Shown here piece by piece: positions 48,249-60,598 of a stretch of 64,000 nucleotides of DNA (the stretch's first letter is position 1; each line of letters opens with the position of its first letter). The DNA comes from Podocnemis expansa. Lineage: Eukaryota > Chordata > Testudines > Podocnemididae. A model generated the notes under the pieces. The model did no database searches, had not been told where the DNA came from, and saw only the letters and a program-made list of their open reading frames with translations. Position numbers and translations under genes: made by a program. The stretch covers positions 2,789,406-2,853,405 of the forward strand of contig ML681964.1 in assembly GCA_007922195.1 (NCBI GenBank), in the 5' to 3' direction.

Positions 48249-48375
48249 CCTTAAGGTCAGTATTGAAGCACATTGATGAGACGGGGTAGAGAAATTTGCA
48301 TGGTTACTAACCCTGCTGATTGTTTGGTGGACAGAGGACATCATTGATGAGGACTATCACTATGGTCCCTTTCAT

Positions 48376-48875
48376 AGGAGTCTTGTGGCACGTAAAGACT
48401 AACAGATTTATTTATCGCATGAGCTTTCATGGGAGAATATCCCACTTTGTCAGATGCTTTGAAGAGGGAGAACTTACAGAACTGGATGAAAATAAATGCA
48501 GGGGAGCATAAGACATGGGATCAGGTCATACTGCAACAGCAAATCAGAGCATTTGTAAGGATTCAAACTCCAGAAGACAGCATATACAGGGAGGGTGAAG
48601 TCAAATTACTGTTATAATGTGAAAAGAATCCATAGTCACGATTCGGCCCTGCTTTCACACAATTTAATTTGCATATTAGTTTGATTTCAGCTGTTTCTCT
48701 TTGAAGTCTTGATGTCCCAATGATTTTCTTGATGACCATCATTAACAAGTCATCAATGGAGTGATTAGAAAGATGGAAGTGCTCAGTAACTTTTTTTTTG
48801 TTGTGATTTCTGATATCAGCTTTATGTGCATTTATTCTTCTGCATAAGGATTGTCCTGTTCATGAGCACTGTGTT
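48376..48875 (-). mobile_element. Penelope-like element, 3' end (pLTR plus untranslated part, edge of GIY-YIG)
   Basis: The pLTR TCTTGTGGCACGTAAAGACT..CACTTTGTCAGATGCTTTGA is followed by the same internal sequence order found at 60599-61140: GATGAAAATAAATGCAGGGG, then GTAAGGATTCAAACTCCAGA, GCTGTTTCTCTTTGAAGTC, and TTGTGATTTCTGATATCAG, the C-terminal edge of the endonuclease domain on the minus strand. It is truncated there. Confidence 0.85.
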
Positions 48876-50549
48876 TATTTATTATTATTAACTATTAAGG
48901 GCAGAGGAACCGTCCTAGCAGCACTCACCTGCTGTGTTGCTTCAATGTGCCACATTCCAGCCTACCATTCCACTGATTACAAAGGCATGTAAACAGATGA
49001 CACTAGTGCAAAGCACTAAACGCAGAACAGTTAACAAATGACTTGTTCAGCTCACACAGCTACATAAATGCATGTAATGAAAGTACTTTGTTTAATTTTT
49101 CTTCCAATCAACTACTATTTGCTTTACTCTCTTTCAGTCCACAAGAAAAACACAAACCAAAATTTTCCACACTGCATGTGTAGACTTAGAGATCTAAATT
49201 CACAGGTAGGCACTGAAATATGCAACTGTATTCTTGAGAGCACAGTACCCATAACTTCACACTCCATGAGAGTGATGGGGGTTTAGCAGATCTGAAAATC
49301 ATGATACTTATTTACCTGCATAAGCATGCTGTGATATTTTTGCCATCCCCCGTGAAAATTTCAGCAAATGCAATCTGAAAGAATGAGATTTGGGTTCACT
49401 TCTTTAATGCCATAACAAGGAGGGATTTTTATATGCTACAGAAACCAGGGTAAATTTCCCTGATAAATTATTTTCTGTATACACCACAGTTGCCTTTGCA
49501 TATTTTTTCAATTATAGCTTTTTGTGTCCTAGCAGCCGATGTATACACACATGAATGCATGCACATGCAGTCACAGCCTGTCCCAGAATAGGTGAAGAGA
49601 TTCTTTACTCTTCCATGCAGCAAAATTTTTGTCTTCCATGGAGAGACTCATTTAAAGAAATTTTGATTCATATAACAGGCAGGGTCCTGATCCCCCAGAC
49701 AGTTTTTCTTGCAGATGTCTGAATCTTTTAGTGGTACAACATTTTGCCTGGGGGAAAAAGTCTGTTTTGTTTTCATTGGCATCTAGGAACAAAATAAGTA
49801 TGGGCCTCTACACCCAGATGTCCTCTGTTGATAACACCAGGTCAGGAAAGAGCAATTTAAGAATTCTCAGGGTCTTTTCCTATTGAAAGGATAAAGTTAT
49901 GAACAGACAATGGCTTAAAGGCTATTCTTCATAGCACAGGGCTAGTAGGGATGGTTAACAAAGAGTTCTAACATGCTAATGTTCTATAGTGAGACCATCT
50001 CTTATAACATTAGATTACCTGACTTGGTTGCAAAGCAAAAGGGAAGTACTGTAAGTGGGTGTCTGCTGATAGAGGGAATGTACTAAGGACATCTAGGTTC
50101 AGGCTAAATAAGTAGACTGGCTAAACTGTCCTTAAGTGAATTCCCTGCATCAGTAATGGGGAGCAGGGGCCAGCCTGGGGTGGAAACAGATATAGGAAAT
50201 AGTCAGGGAAAGGTGAAATTGAAGAGATGGGAGAGAAATGGATGAGAAGCCTACTTTTTTTACCTGAGAGCTATGGGAAAGAGAGAGAAAACACTCAAAA
50301 TAATTCCAGCACAATAACTATCAAGGACAGGCCCTTCAGTGAACTATAGGGCTGTGGATTTGCGTTTGTTGGAACCAAATAAAATTGGTTGTGTCTTAAA
50401 GACCAAAACACACAACAAACTAAAAATGGATGCCCAGGTACACTCAAATGAACAACAGTATCTTGGGATTCAGATGTGTGCTTTTCACTAGCTTTTTAAA
50501 TAATTCTGAACCAAGGTGACACATTCATTATCAGAATAAGGCATAATTT

Positions 50550-50758
50550 TTTTTAATGGTCAGAGTAATGAACTACAGAAACAATTTACCAAGGGTCTTG
50601 GTGGATTCTCCATCACTAACAACTTTTAAATCAAGATTGGATGTTTTTTCCAAAAGATCTGTTCTAGGAATTATTTTGGGGACGTTCTATAACCTGTCTG
50701 CTATACAGGAGGCTAAATTACATGATCACAGTGGTCTCCTCTGGCCTTGAATGTATGA
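50550..50758 (+). mobile_element. CR1 LINE 3' end fragment
   Basis: GAACTACAGAAACAATTTAC, TTGGTGGATTCTCCATCACT, TTTTAAATCAAGATTGGATG and TATACAGGAGGCTAAATTAC match the CR1 ORF2 C-terminus and 3' end (reading NNLPRVLVDSPSLTTFKSRL in frame). Confidence 0.9.
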
Positions 50759-51011
50759 CAAAAATAAAAAATTAAAGAGAGAGAGAGAACACAACTATGA
50801 AACTAAAATACTTGAGATTTGGTCTTGTTGAAGTATTTCCATGACTGAGACACTGAAATATCACAAAAAAGGCTTGATCTTGTGTTAGCCCCATAAAAAG
50901 CTGCCTAAATGGTTTCAGTTCCATGAAGAAATATGTAAACGCAAATGCAAATATTTGACATAAAACCAAGACTAGCCATGCGACACAGTCCTAGTAAAGG
51001 ATACTGTCCCC

Positions 51012-51105
51012 CATCTTCAAAGTGTCTGACAAAATGGGATTTTCTCCCATGAAGGCTCATGCAATAAATAAATTTTTCCATCTTTAAGTGCCACAGGACT
51101 CCTTT
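51012..51105 (+). mobile_element. Penelope-like solo pLTR fragment
   Basis: GTCTGACAAAATGGGATTTT then CTCCCATGAAGGCTCATGCA and CTTTAAGTGCCACAGGACTC are the pLTR in reverse of the 60599 copy. Boundaries are approximate. Confidence 0.8.
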
Positions 51106-53294
51106 GTTCTATGATTTAAGTTGATACTACCTCTGCAGTGCAACAATTACAGCAAAACATGGTCTTTAGTTTAGTGAATGTTAGAGAGATTTTGGGTGAA
51201 ATCCTGCATCCTCCCCTGTCCCCCAACATCAGTGTGAGTTTTGGTATGGCCTTTAATGGGGACAAGATTTCACCCTTGTTCAGCATGGTGTTTACTCCTG
51301 AGAGATATTTGCTATTGACAGTTTCATATTGGTAGCAAGAACATAAAAGAAATTGCCTCAAAACAAAATTTTTTGGGAATGTTTGGGCCACTTCTGCTGC
51401 TCTTTAGCTTAATGACAATGAGTGCTTCAGCTAGGTGTCAAGTAGCTGACACTCCACATGAAAACATTTTTAAGGTTTTGTTTGTTGTCAAGAGGCACTG
51501 GCAGTGAAAACAGTCTATTACACTTCAGACCAGTTGGTAATGAAACTGTGTGCGTGCATAGCGAAAAGTGTGTTAGAATAACAGTTATTGTACAAATGTC
51601 GTTTTTAAGCTTATAAAGCTACTCAGCTGGAATTATACCATTGCATCTAAAGAGGATCAAGGTACAGAAATCATTAACAGCAGAAACATTCCTCCTCTCC
51701 ACCAACATACTAGAAATCAAAATTAGGTTATTCAGCAAAGGCAGGTCTTTTGTTTGATTAGACACGTTCAACATGGATTTTACTTCCGTTCATGCAACAG
51801 CAAGCATGAAAATGTTTCACTACTGACAACTGCCTCATTCAGCACCACTGTAAGTGGCTCCCATCACATCACAATCTTCAAAGGAACACTGTTTTTGTTT
51901 GTTCTTATTGTAACAGATGTTTTGTATCATGTACTTCAGCAGACTAATTCATCTGCAAGGACCGCCCACTCTGGCTGGTGTACATCCAGCTGTGGAAATA
52001 GCTCAAATGACATCTGTGGCCCACTTTCATTCCATTCTTCTGATCTCACAGGATCTCTGTGACCACATTCAAGCCCATAAAAAATAAACAGACCTGAGAA
52101 CATCCTTTTAAAAAAATTTCCAACAGAGGAGTAATGCTTCTACAGCCAGAAGCTTTATTGAAAGGAATGTAACTGATGCTGAAGGTGAACATGCTAAACT
52201 CTGGCGGTCTCATTTATGCAATGCTGCCTTTATCGTATTAATTTTCCAGTCCAAATTAAGCATTAGCAAAGCAATGTCATGTATGATTTTGACAGAGCTG
52301 AGAGCATCTGACTAACTCTGTGCCATATCAATTAGCTAGAGTACCAACCAATCAATCACCACTCTTCTAAATGTACTAAGCTCCCATTAGGAGCTGCCTA
52401 CACCGTGAGGCCAGTTCATCGCAACATGCTGAGCACTTTTATATACTGTGGATCTGAAGTAATATATTTCTAAACTAGAAACAAAATCAATTTGAATTGC
52501 TCTGTGGTGGAACCATTTCCCATTAATAGCTGTGCACCAAGATTAAAAAGTATTGGTGGGAAAAAATTCTGTCTCAGTAGGAAGACAACTACTGCTTTCT
52601 TGAAAGTGACCAAATAAAATACCCAGTGATAATAAGGAATATACTCGCAGAACATGATTTAAAATCAACTGGGATTACTTCACCACAGTCCCAAATGTGC
52701 ATTGAGTGAGCCTTTTATTTACTTACTATATTTGTCTAATGGAAAACAAGCACAAACAATATGTATGTGTTCTGAATTTGGTCGAAAGTAGACAAGCTAC
52801 TGTTCCTGTCAGAAGAAAGGTCTTGATATGTTGGTAACCACATGCCTCAATCTCAAATTCACCTTGTGTGCTAATTACTTTCAGAACACATCTCAGGGAA
52901 GTCACCTGCTAGGAAAAGTTTCAATTCTGGATCCATTAATGCTGTACAGAGAAATGTGAGTGACTGAAAAACTCTTCTCAGAACCTGAATTAACTGTCCA
53001 TCATTAAGGTGTTACAACTTGTCCAAACAGGTGGTTCATTTCAGATTTCAGCAAATGCTACTGTAGCATTAATAAGAGTTTCTATTTCAGTAATCCAGAA
53101 ATCTTCAAAAAATATCATATTAATCAAAGGAACTGATTCAGCAGTCTGAAGGATTCATTTGCAGTCTCTCAGCTCTTGGAGAGCAGATTTTAAAGTCTGT
53201 CGGCTAACTATCTCCATTTTTAGAGAATACAATCTGGTTTGCTGGCTCTACTCAGGCTGCAGACAAGCTGCCCTTTACCTGGGACTCAATAAGC

Positions 53295-53339
53295 CTACCT
53301 CTGGTTCCTTGAGGCTGCCCTGGGAGGAACCAGAGGTAG
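53295..53339. other. Perfect 15-bp stem hairpin
   Basis: CTACCTCTGGTTCCT (53295-53309) and AGGAACCAGAGGTAG (53325-53339) are exact complements with a 15-nt loop. The sequence is not part of any element I recognised. It could be a MITE core, or simply a hairpin in the intron transcript. Confidence 0.7.
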
Positions 53340-53472
53340 TCTCACCTTGGGTTTGAAGAACTCTAAGCATAGTGTGAAAATACAAAGCAACCCAAAATCC
53401 ATAACTGAATTTTGGATGAATGGGAGTTTTGATAAGTCAGAGTTTGTGAAATCAGAGTTATTGCTGGTAGAG

Positions 53473-53613
53473 TTCCAAAGGAGCAGCCGTGTTAGTCTAG
53501 TAAAGCAAAAAAAAGCAAGTCGTCTTGTGGCACTTAAAGACTAACAGATTTATTTATCACATGAGCTTTTGTGGGAGAAAATCCCACTTCGCCAGACCCC
53601 CTTTTTTTTTTTT
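53473..53613 (-). mobile_element. Penelope-like solo pLTR with 9-bp target duplication
   Basis: TTCCAAAGGAGCAGCCGTGT then GCACTTAAAGACTAACAGAT and GAGCTTTTGTGGGAGAAAAT, ending in a T run. The exact 9-bp sequence CTGGTAGAG flanks it (53464-53472 and 53614-53622). This is a single arm, not a palindrome. Confidence 0.9.
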
Positions 53614-54415
53614 CTGGTAGAGTGAGTGCATAATAATGTACACTACTTCAAAGTTACTTTACAGTACATGTCACCTCTGACTATTTGAGGCTAAATGGGA
53701 CACCCATCAGGCACTCCTCAGGTTCTTATTATTTGTCTGCTGCCCAGCCAACTATATTAACCCTCTTGCTATTGCTCAATTGCTCATATGCCTCACATGA
53801 TTGCTCAAGCATCATGTTTATTAATTAGCATTGCTAGCCTTCATCATGCTGCAACTCTAGTGAGCTCCCTTAGGACCTGCTGTTATGGTAGGGGGCATTT
53901 TTCAAAATAGAGGAAACCTTTCACAAAGGTGAACTGCCACTTTTTAAAGAAAACTGCCTTATTTTAGAACACACAGGTGCCTTAGTGGTGCCAGATTTTG
54001 GGAACATATCCTCTGCCATAGGGTACATAAAGGATTAATTTCCCATTAGTCTCCATGTGTAAGAAACCCATGAACACAGAATGCTTAATTGGCTTTGTTG
54101 TGGAGAAAAATCACAATTAATAAGGTGCCAGGTTGTGTGTTACTTTTGCTTTGCCAGGATGGGTGAAGGAGAAGCACACAAGGAACGTTCTCATCCTTTG
54201 CAGCCTGACCATAGACACTGCACTCATAGACTGTATAGTCTGACTCCATCCTGGAGCAGAAAGGGATCAGGGAGAATACAGGTGTACTGGTGTGCACAGA
54301 AAACAGAACCATTGAGATGGTGCCTGAGGCATTATCTCCCCATTGTTTCTTCCAGGACAGATGTGTTTCTGTATTTTTCTTTTCACAAAGCTCTTGGCTA
54401 ACGGATAGTCTAGTC

Positions 54416-54867
54416 AAGTGGTTCTCAATCTTTCATCCAAGGGCCAAAGGTGGCCCTTGGCCACCATCTTGCTGGCTGCAGAAGGGGGCCAGTGCCTAAA
54501 GACCCAGGTGGAGCACATTTCTGCAGAGCTAAAAGACCAGTGCAGCCTCCTTGCTGCCACCAAGGAGATGGGAAATCAGTGCTCCTCTCTTCCTGGCTGT
54601 AACAGTTAGCATGGCAAAGCACTCCAGACACTGGGATCCTTGCTGGAGCCAGACGGAGGCTGCAGAAAAGTGTCACTGCCTAGGGACCCAGGTGGAATGC
54701 ACAGTGCTACAGCATGCATGAGGTTTTCCTACTATAGCCAGAGAGGTGGGACATCGGTGCAGAGGCAGACCGCTTTTCAGGGGTGGCTTACACATGGAGT
54801 CTGGTGGCCCTTCAGGGCTGTAAAAATGATAACAGTGGACTCTGAGTCAAAAATATTGAAACCACTG
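54416..54867. mobile_element. Non-autonomous hAT element with internal duplication
   Basis: The ends AAGTGGTT (left) and CAGTGGTT (right, reversed) differ only at base 1. The flanks are GTCTAGTC (54408-54415) and GCCTAGTC (54868-54875), an 8-bp duplication with one difference. Inside, a block with GGCTGCAGAA..CCCAGGTGGA occurs twice (about 54473 and 54658), an internal duplication of about 185 bp. Confidence 0.87.
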
Positions 54868-56104
54868 GCCTAGTCCATACTATTTGTGCAAAGGTCCACT
54901 GCTTCAATTTCTAACTGGGTTGTGGCCTGAAAGGAATGTAGAAGATCACGAACAGAGAGCTAGACTACATAACTTCTTACCCCCAGTTAGACAACCTTTT
55001 CAGTCCAAGAAATCCCAACTTTATCAAATGTCTACTCTAATGCAAAACCTCAGCAATGTTCACGCACAATGTGACAGAGCACTGAGTGGTAACTCCATAG
55101 CCAGCCTTCTGTCACATCAGCCCCATTTAACTAAGGTGCATCAGAGCAGATTAGGAGGACCTCTACCTGATTAGGAAATGGGAAACAGCTGTCCACTTAA
55201 CTGTGCTTAGGGCTTGTTTGTACCTGATTAGCAGATGAGGGCAGCAGGGATTACATGCCGGCCAGAGAAAAGAAATGGAGGGGCCCAGGGGAATGAAGAT
55301 TCTCTGTGTGACATATAGGAAGGAAAGCAGCCGCACAGGCTGCTAGCCCTAGGCAGGCACTGTAAATAAACTGCACTGGTGACTGCTAACTCACATGGCC
55401 TTTGAGTCATTTGTGAGCTAAAAGGTGCCCAAGCAGAGGGGCTGAGTTGGAGAACCTTTACACATAACTTCCCAAACACATGGAATGTGCAAGAATCACG
55501 TGTTGATCTGCCTGTCCAATTGACAACAACCTTGTATGCCTGTAAAAGCCTTTGCATTAAGACTGCAGGTTTGAAGAAGGTGATATATATGCTGCATTTG
55601 TGTACCTGTCGGACCTGGAAGTGAAAGGCTTGTGGAATGCTTACGTGTATTATTGACAGAGCTGCTGGCAATATGAAGGGGATAAAAACCACTCAAATCT
55701 TTCCCCATAACTTCTTATTTCCATGACTTTAAGGTTCAGGTAAATGGGATGAGTCTTGCTGCAACCTTAACTGCCACTAAACTTCCTAGTTTTTCATTCA
55801 GCTCGGGGATACCTCAGCAGGAAGTTCCTCTGAGTCACAAAGAAGAGAAGCTGCACTTGCCTTGGAATGAGAAGGGGAAACTGCACTGCTGAAGGTGCTC
55901 CTGACTATTTTGACCCTCCTTAAGCATGTGACAGCCCGCAACATGCATCAGTAATTTCTTTGTGATTAACATTTTATCCCATTTAACTATTCCTGAAAAT
56001 ACACGCACCTAGAGCAATAGTCCATAGTTAGTGGTGATAATACAACTGGACAGCTGGAGAGAGAACTTCTATCAAGGACTCTGTGTAGTCATGCAGTCTT
56101 GTAG

Positions 56105-56312
56105 CTGTGGTGGTTCCAGGCTATTAGACAACCAAAGTGGATGAGGGAATATCTTTTTATTGGCCCAACTTCTGTTAGTGAGGGAAACAGGGTTTCAGAA
56201 ATACACAGACCTGAAGAAGAGCTCTGTGTAACTTGTCTCTCTAAGCAAGAGAACTTCATCCTATAAAAGTTATTACCTCACCCATCTCATCTTTGGGAAA
56301 TCACTCATTTCC
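56105..56312. mobile_element. Second terminal-repeat family, palindromic (probably Penelope-like)
   Basis: GTGGATGAGGGAATATCTTT then TTATTGGCCCAACTTCTGTT on the left is answered by AACTTCATCCTATAAAAGTT then ATTACCTCACCCATCTC on the right, a degenerate palindrome. This sequence type is widespread in reptile genomes. Calling it a PLE terminal repeat is by analogy with the other palindromes here. Confidence 0.5.
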
Positions 56313-57779
56313 ACAAACACTCTGCTAGGGCTTGTTTATATAGTGAGTTTGTAGCAATCTGCAATATAAAGCTACCTACAACTTAGCCTGCCATGCACTA
56401 AGTATTCATGTAGACCCACCTTCTGTGCACAAAAAGTCCCAAATATGCTTTACCCTATTCTTGTTTCAAAGCATGAGCCTCTCTGCACTGATGTAGTCAA
56501 TGAGCAGAACAGCCACATATGGATAATGTATGGGTGATCATTTTTTATGTAAAAAGCCTCTCTGAAAAGAGTGAATCCTGTCCATCTGCATAGCGCAGAA
56601 ACAAGGTTTGAACCTCTCAACCTTCTGATCCCTAGTGTGGTCTCTTACAGGACTTTTTTAGACTAGCCATATGGTTGCCCTGTGGTGTATAATGCATAAC
56701 CATTTATTAGTCAGCATAAGGCTCAGGAATCCTAGCTCTAGTCTACGTTTGCTGCATTTTTTGGCAGCAGTAGACAGGAGATAGGTAAGGTACATAAAAT
56801 ACCTAGCATATCTCCCTATGTCTTACTAACTCTTACACACTTCACTATGGCGGTCAGAAACACTAGCTGGTCACCTTAGCGATACATCACTTCCAGGGCT
56901 GGAGTTACTAGGGGGACTTCTTACTTAGGATTTTTAAAAAAAATTATAATGGAATCCCAATAGATTGAAATCACGAACTCATTCCAGGTTTAAAAAAATA
57001 ATATGAAATTTACATTATAGACCTTAATTCTAAAATGAATAAATTTTATCTCAATTACATACAAGAGGACTTTTTGCAATGGTTAAATTGGTATGACCTT
57101 CTCTTGCAGGAATTAATATTTCACAATTTTATCAACAAAATATGAGCCCTCGGAAGCCTGGGCACAGTCTAGTACAGTCCTTGAAATTCCTGTGTTGATG
57201 GCACAGTAGTCCTCTTCAGCAAAATTTTAGTCATATTCTATGGCTTGCCCTAAGTGTTACTCTCCTAGGTTTAAATTCTGTCCCATTCTACAAAGCTGCA
57301 TGGGTCCCTGCCTGCCAGAGAATTAATCAGTTTCTGCTGCACAAAGGGTGAGGATTTGGGAAGCCCAAAGACTGGGTCCAGATTTCCATTGTTCTGCAAA
57401 ATCTGGCTTCTGTAGGGGTACCCTCTGCATCATAGTGAAGAAGTGAGATGGTGGAGTCAATGCATGCACCAATATGTAGATACATCAGTCACTGCTCCCT
57501 ATGAAAAGGATGCACAAATGCACTAGGGGATGCCAGAGTCACATAGGGCTGCAGTAGTTCCATTACTGTTTGGCAGGCTGGTCTCCAACTGCTGTGAAAT
57601 CCCTCTTTCCTTAGCCTACTACCTGGATACAACCTCCAAACCTGCATATGTTTTAACTACTATAAATTCTTTAGACCACTATTATCATATTATTGTCACT
57701 ATAGATGCTGATGCTTAGGGGTTGGGAAAGTTTACATCAGTCCTAGGGTGACGGATGTGTGGGTAGGTGACAGGAGATG

Positions 57780-58460
57780 TCATGAATTGTAAGTTACAGA
57801 AGCTGTGATGTGATGCCCACAGAGGATTGACAAGGGTTAAGATGTTCTGGTAGGCAATTTAATCCCACATACTGCACAGGGTGGAGGAGCCAGGAAGAAG
57901 AGAGCTAACTAAAAGCAGACTCAGTTGGGCAAGAGTAAGTGGGGCCAATAAAGCTAGGTAGCTAACAAAAGAAGGGTGCTCCTGCCGGGATGGGGCAGTC
58001 ATTCCCTGGAAAGAAGGAGAAGAGTTTGGGGCTAGTATACCCATAAAGAGGAGGGAAACCAGAATGACAGGAAGCAGTCCAAGGAAGAAGCATGTCAGCA
58101 GAGGGTAGAAAGCCCAGAACTCCTGGGTTGAGCTCCCTAGACTGGAACCCAGAGAAGAAGGTAGGTCCGGGATTTTCTACCAACCACCAAGGGTTTGGTA
58201 AAGACCTGAGGCACAGAATAGGAAGATCGCCAAAGGAAAAACTTTGATATATCCTGGAAGGGGGAAACACTGAGTGACCCAGCCGGAGGGCTAAGTCACA
58301 AAAGGACACTATGGTTCCCAATGTGAAAGACATACTGCACTCTGGAAAGAGATGGAGCAATGGCATGCAAACTGCAGAAGGGGGCTCTGCCTCAAGAACG
58401 AACCCCCAGAGTAACCAGGAAGCACTGGGGCCAGAAGTTGGGAGAGGGTAGGAGATCATG
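57780..58460. repeat. Unassigned interspersed repeat candidate
   Basis: A purine-rich block with ACAGAGGATTGACAAGGGTT, AAGAAGCATGTCAGCAGAGG and ACACTGAGTGACCCAGCCGG reads like a known style of turtle dispersed repeat. I cannot find its ends or a protein. A 165-codon minus-strand frame here has no recognisable domain. Confidence 0.3.
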
Positions 58461-58861
58461 ACTCCCGCTTTTCAATAGAGGCATAGTTTGGGAGAGCTGA
58501 GGGGCATTGGTCCCCCGCAAACTGCAAGCCTCAGGCAGGAATCCGGCTGCATCAAGGACCTAGGAGGCAGGGGGTGCTGCACAGGCAGTTGGGAGTGCAA
58601 GGTCCTAGGAGGGAAGGAGGGAGCACAGGAATCCACTTTAGCAGAGGCAATGCATGGGGGACAAGTGAGGTCACCCACCCCCTGACCAGATTTCTCAGGG
58701 TGACTCTGGCTGGGACACAGAGCAGCCAGGAGGCACTGCTTCCCCTAGCAGCTGCATTCTCTGTGTGTCCATGCAGGCCAGGGAGGGAGAAAGCAGGAGG
58801 ACAAGTGGATGGTTGAGCTTCTGTCCCGCACTGACCTGCTCTGCTTCCCTGTCACTGGAGG

Positions 58862-59139
58862 TAGAGCCCTGCATGGATACAAATAAGTGGATCTGTATCC
58901 AACCTGCATCCGCAAGAAATCGTCTGTGGATATCCGTGTAATATCTGCGGATACGGATATAATGTGGATATCCACAGATATCCCCATATTTGCCGGGCTC
59001 TAGCTCTGTGCAGGTAAAAATATGTGGATCCATATCCAGTCTGGATCCACAAGAAATGGTCTGCGGATATTCAAGTTGTATCCGCAGATGTGAATATAAG
59101 GTGGATATCCATGGATTCCTGCGGATTTGCATGGCTCTA
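58862..59139. mobile_element. Dimeric hAT-type MITE with perfect 8-bp duplication
   Basis: The ends TAGAGCCCTGCA (left) and TAGAGCCATGCA (right, reversed) match at 11 of 12. ACTGGAGG flanks both sides exactly (58854-58861 and 59140-59147). Internally the element is two head-to-tail units: the first closes with GGGCTCTA near 59000 and the second opens with GCTCTGTGCAGG. Each carries TGGATAT/ATCCGC palindromic motifs. Long reading frames on the minus strand are artefacts of the repeated motif. Confidence 0.88.
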
Positions 59140-60598
59140 ACTGGAGGCCAACTGCTGCTGCCTGCTTTGCACATTACCCATTAAGGGGAATTGGGGGTGG
59201 AGGCAGAGACAATGTGTGGGGCATTGACATGCTCTCCCTGCCAAACCTGGCAACTGTGTCTACCACTAGTCACAGTTATATTTTGCCTGCCCCCAATCCC
59301 TACTTTTACAAAAGTTTCAATGCCCTTGTCAGGAGGAAGTGCTAGAGCAACACTCAGAGGAGCCAGAAGCATATGATATAAATGTATCACATGTATCTCC
59401 AGTTTATAATATCACCTCCATAGATATACATCCATGATAACATACATGATGCAATATCAATGATGTGATAAATTGAAGGGAAATATGATCAGTTTATCTC
59501 ACATCTATTTAATTTATCACTTAACTGATCATGTCAGCTTTCATTATCTCATTAACCCTCTGCTGCAGGATTAATTCTAACACTGCAAACCCATGAAGAA
59601 CCTCAACTTTCTCCACCTGCAAAATGAGAAATTTCACTTAAAAATTACATATACTTTGCATTCTGCTGCAGAAGATAATTACCGACTAACTAAAAAAAGC
59701 TTTAAAAAATCCTTTGATATTGTGCTCCTTTTAAGCAGTTGTATTAAAGCTCTTCTTGAGAGCCTATGGCTGATGTTTAAGGTTGCTTCTCTTCTGTTAA
59801 ATAGAAATCAATACTCCAGGAGCATTATTTATCCTAAGACAGAAACTCCCGGATCCCAAAATCTCATAAGGATCCTTTCAAGTTTATTGTCAGTCTATTT
59901 CTTCAAATATCTTTTCAAGTTTATAGATGTCAACTAACACACACCCCTCACGCACACACACATAAACATACATTGTATACATATCTATATTTACCCATTA
60001 AATTAAATTCATTGCAAATAGATATGTTTAAAAAGCTAGACTCATGGTCCATTACCTCTGAAATAATCATAAAAAATACAATATTAACAGATAAATATTA
60101 ATTAATACAATATTAACAGATTATCCGTTTTTAGGGATAAGAATAAATAGCAAAGCACACACTCCTCAAACACAAGGCATTATGGAGATGCACTATGTGG
60201 CTGTTCTGCTCATTGACTACATCAGTGCACAAGTTTCCAGAGGAAGCGTTTGGATCTTGCTTACATCAGACATTCCACTCCAGAAGGGAGCTTCAGCAGA
60301 ATATCAAAAGGGATTTGAGGTGGTATGCTTGCCTGACATTATAAAAAACAACAAACATTGCCATGCTATTTTGTTTTATATTATTTCAGATAAGAGTTGA
60401 ATAATGAATGAAACTTTATTCAAGCCCCCATGCTCGCACCTCATATGTGACCTGATGAACTAATGCACCCCAGTCTTCTTTTTGAGATATAGACTTGGAT
60501 GAAACATATTTCTTTGCTCTCTTTGCCCTATCTGCAGGGCATCACTGTTCTGAGCTTCTGTACTGTGGTGACCTGCACTAACATCTAAGATTAGATAG

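Noticed and set aside
55228..55692. 154-codon minus-strand frame
   Set aside because: No family recognised, it is not flanked by splice or promoter signals, and it is in repeat-like text near a GGGCTTGT-type transposon end.
57962..58459. 165-codon minus-strand frame
   Set aside because: It falls in a purine-rich repeat candidate. The translated sequence is Pro/Ser/Leu rich with no recognisable domain or start context.
58695..59174. 159-codon minus-strand frame with repeated Tyr/Ile/Asp motifs
   Set aside because: It is the translation of the dimeric MITE's GGATATCC motifs, not a protein repeat under selection.
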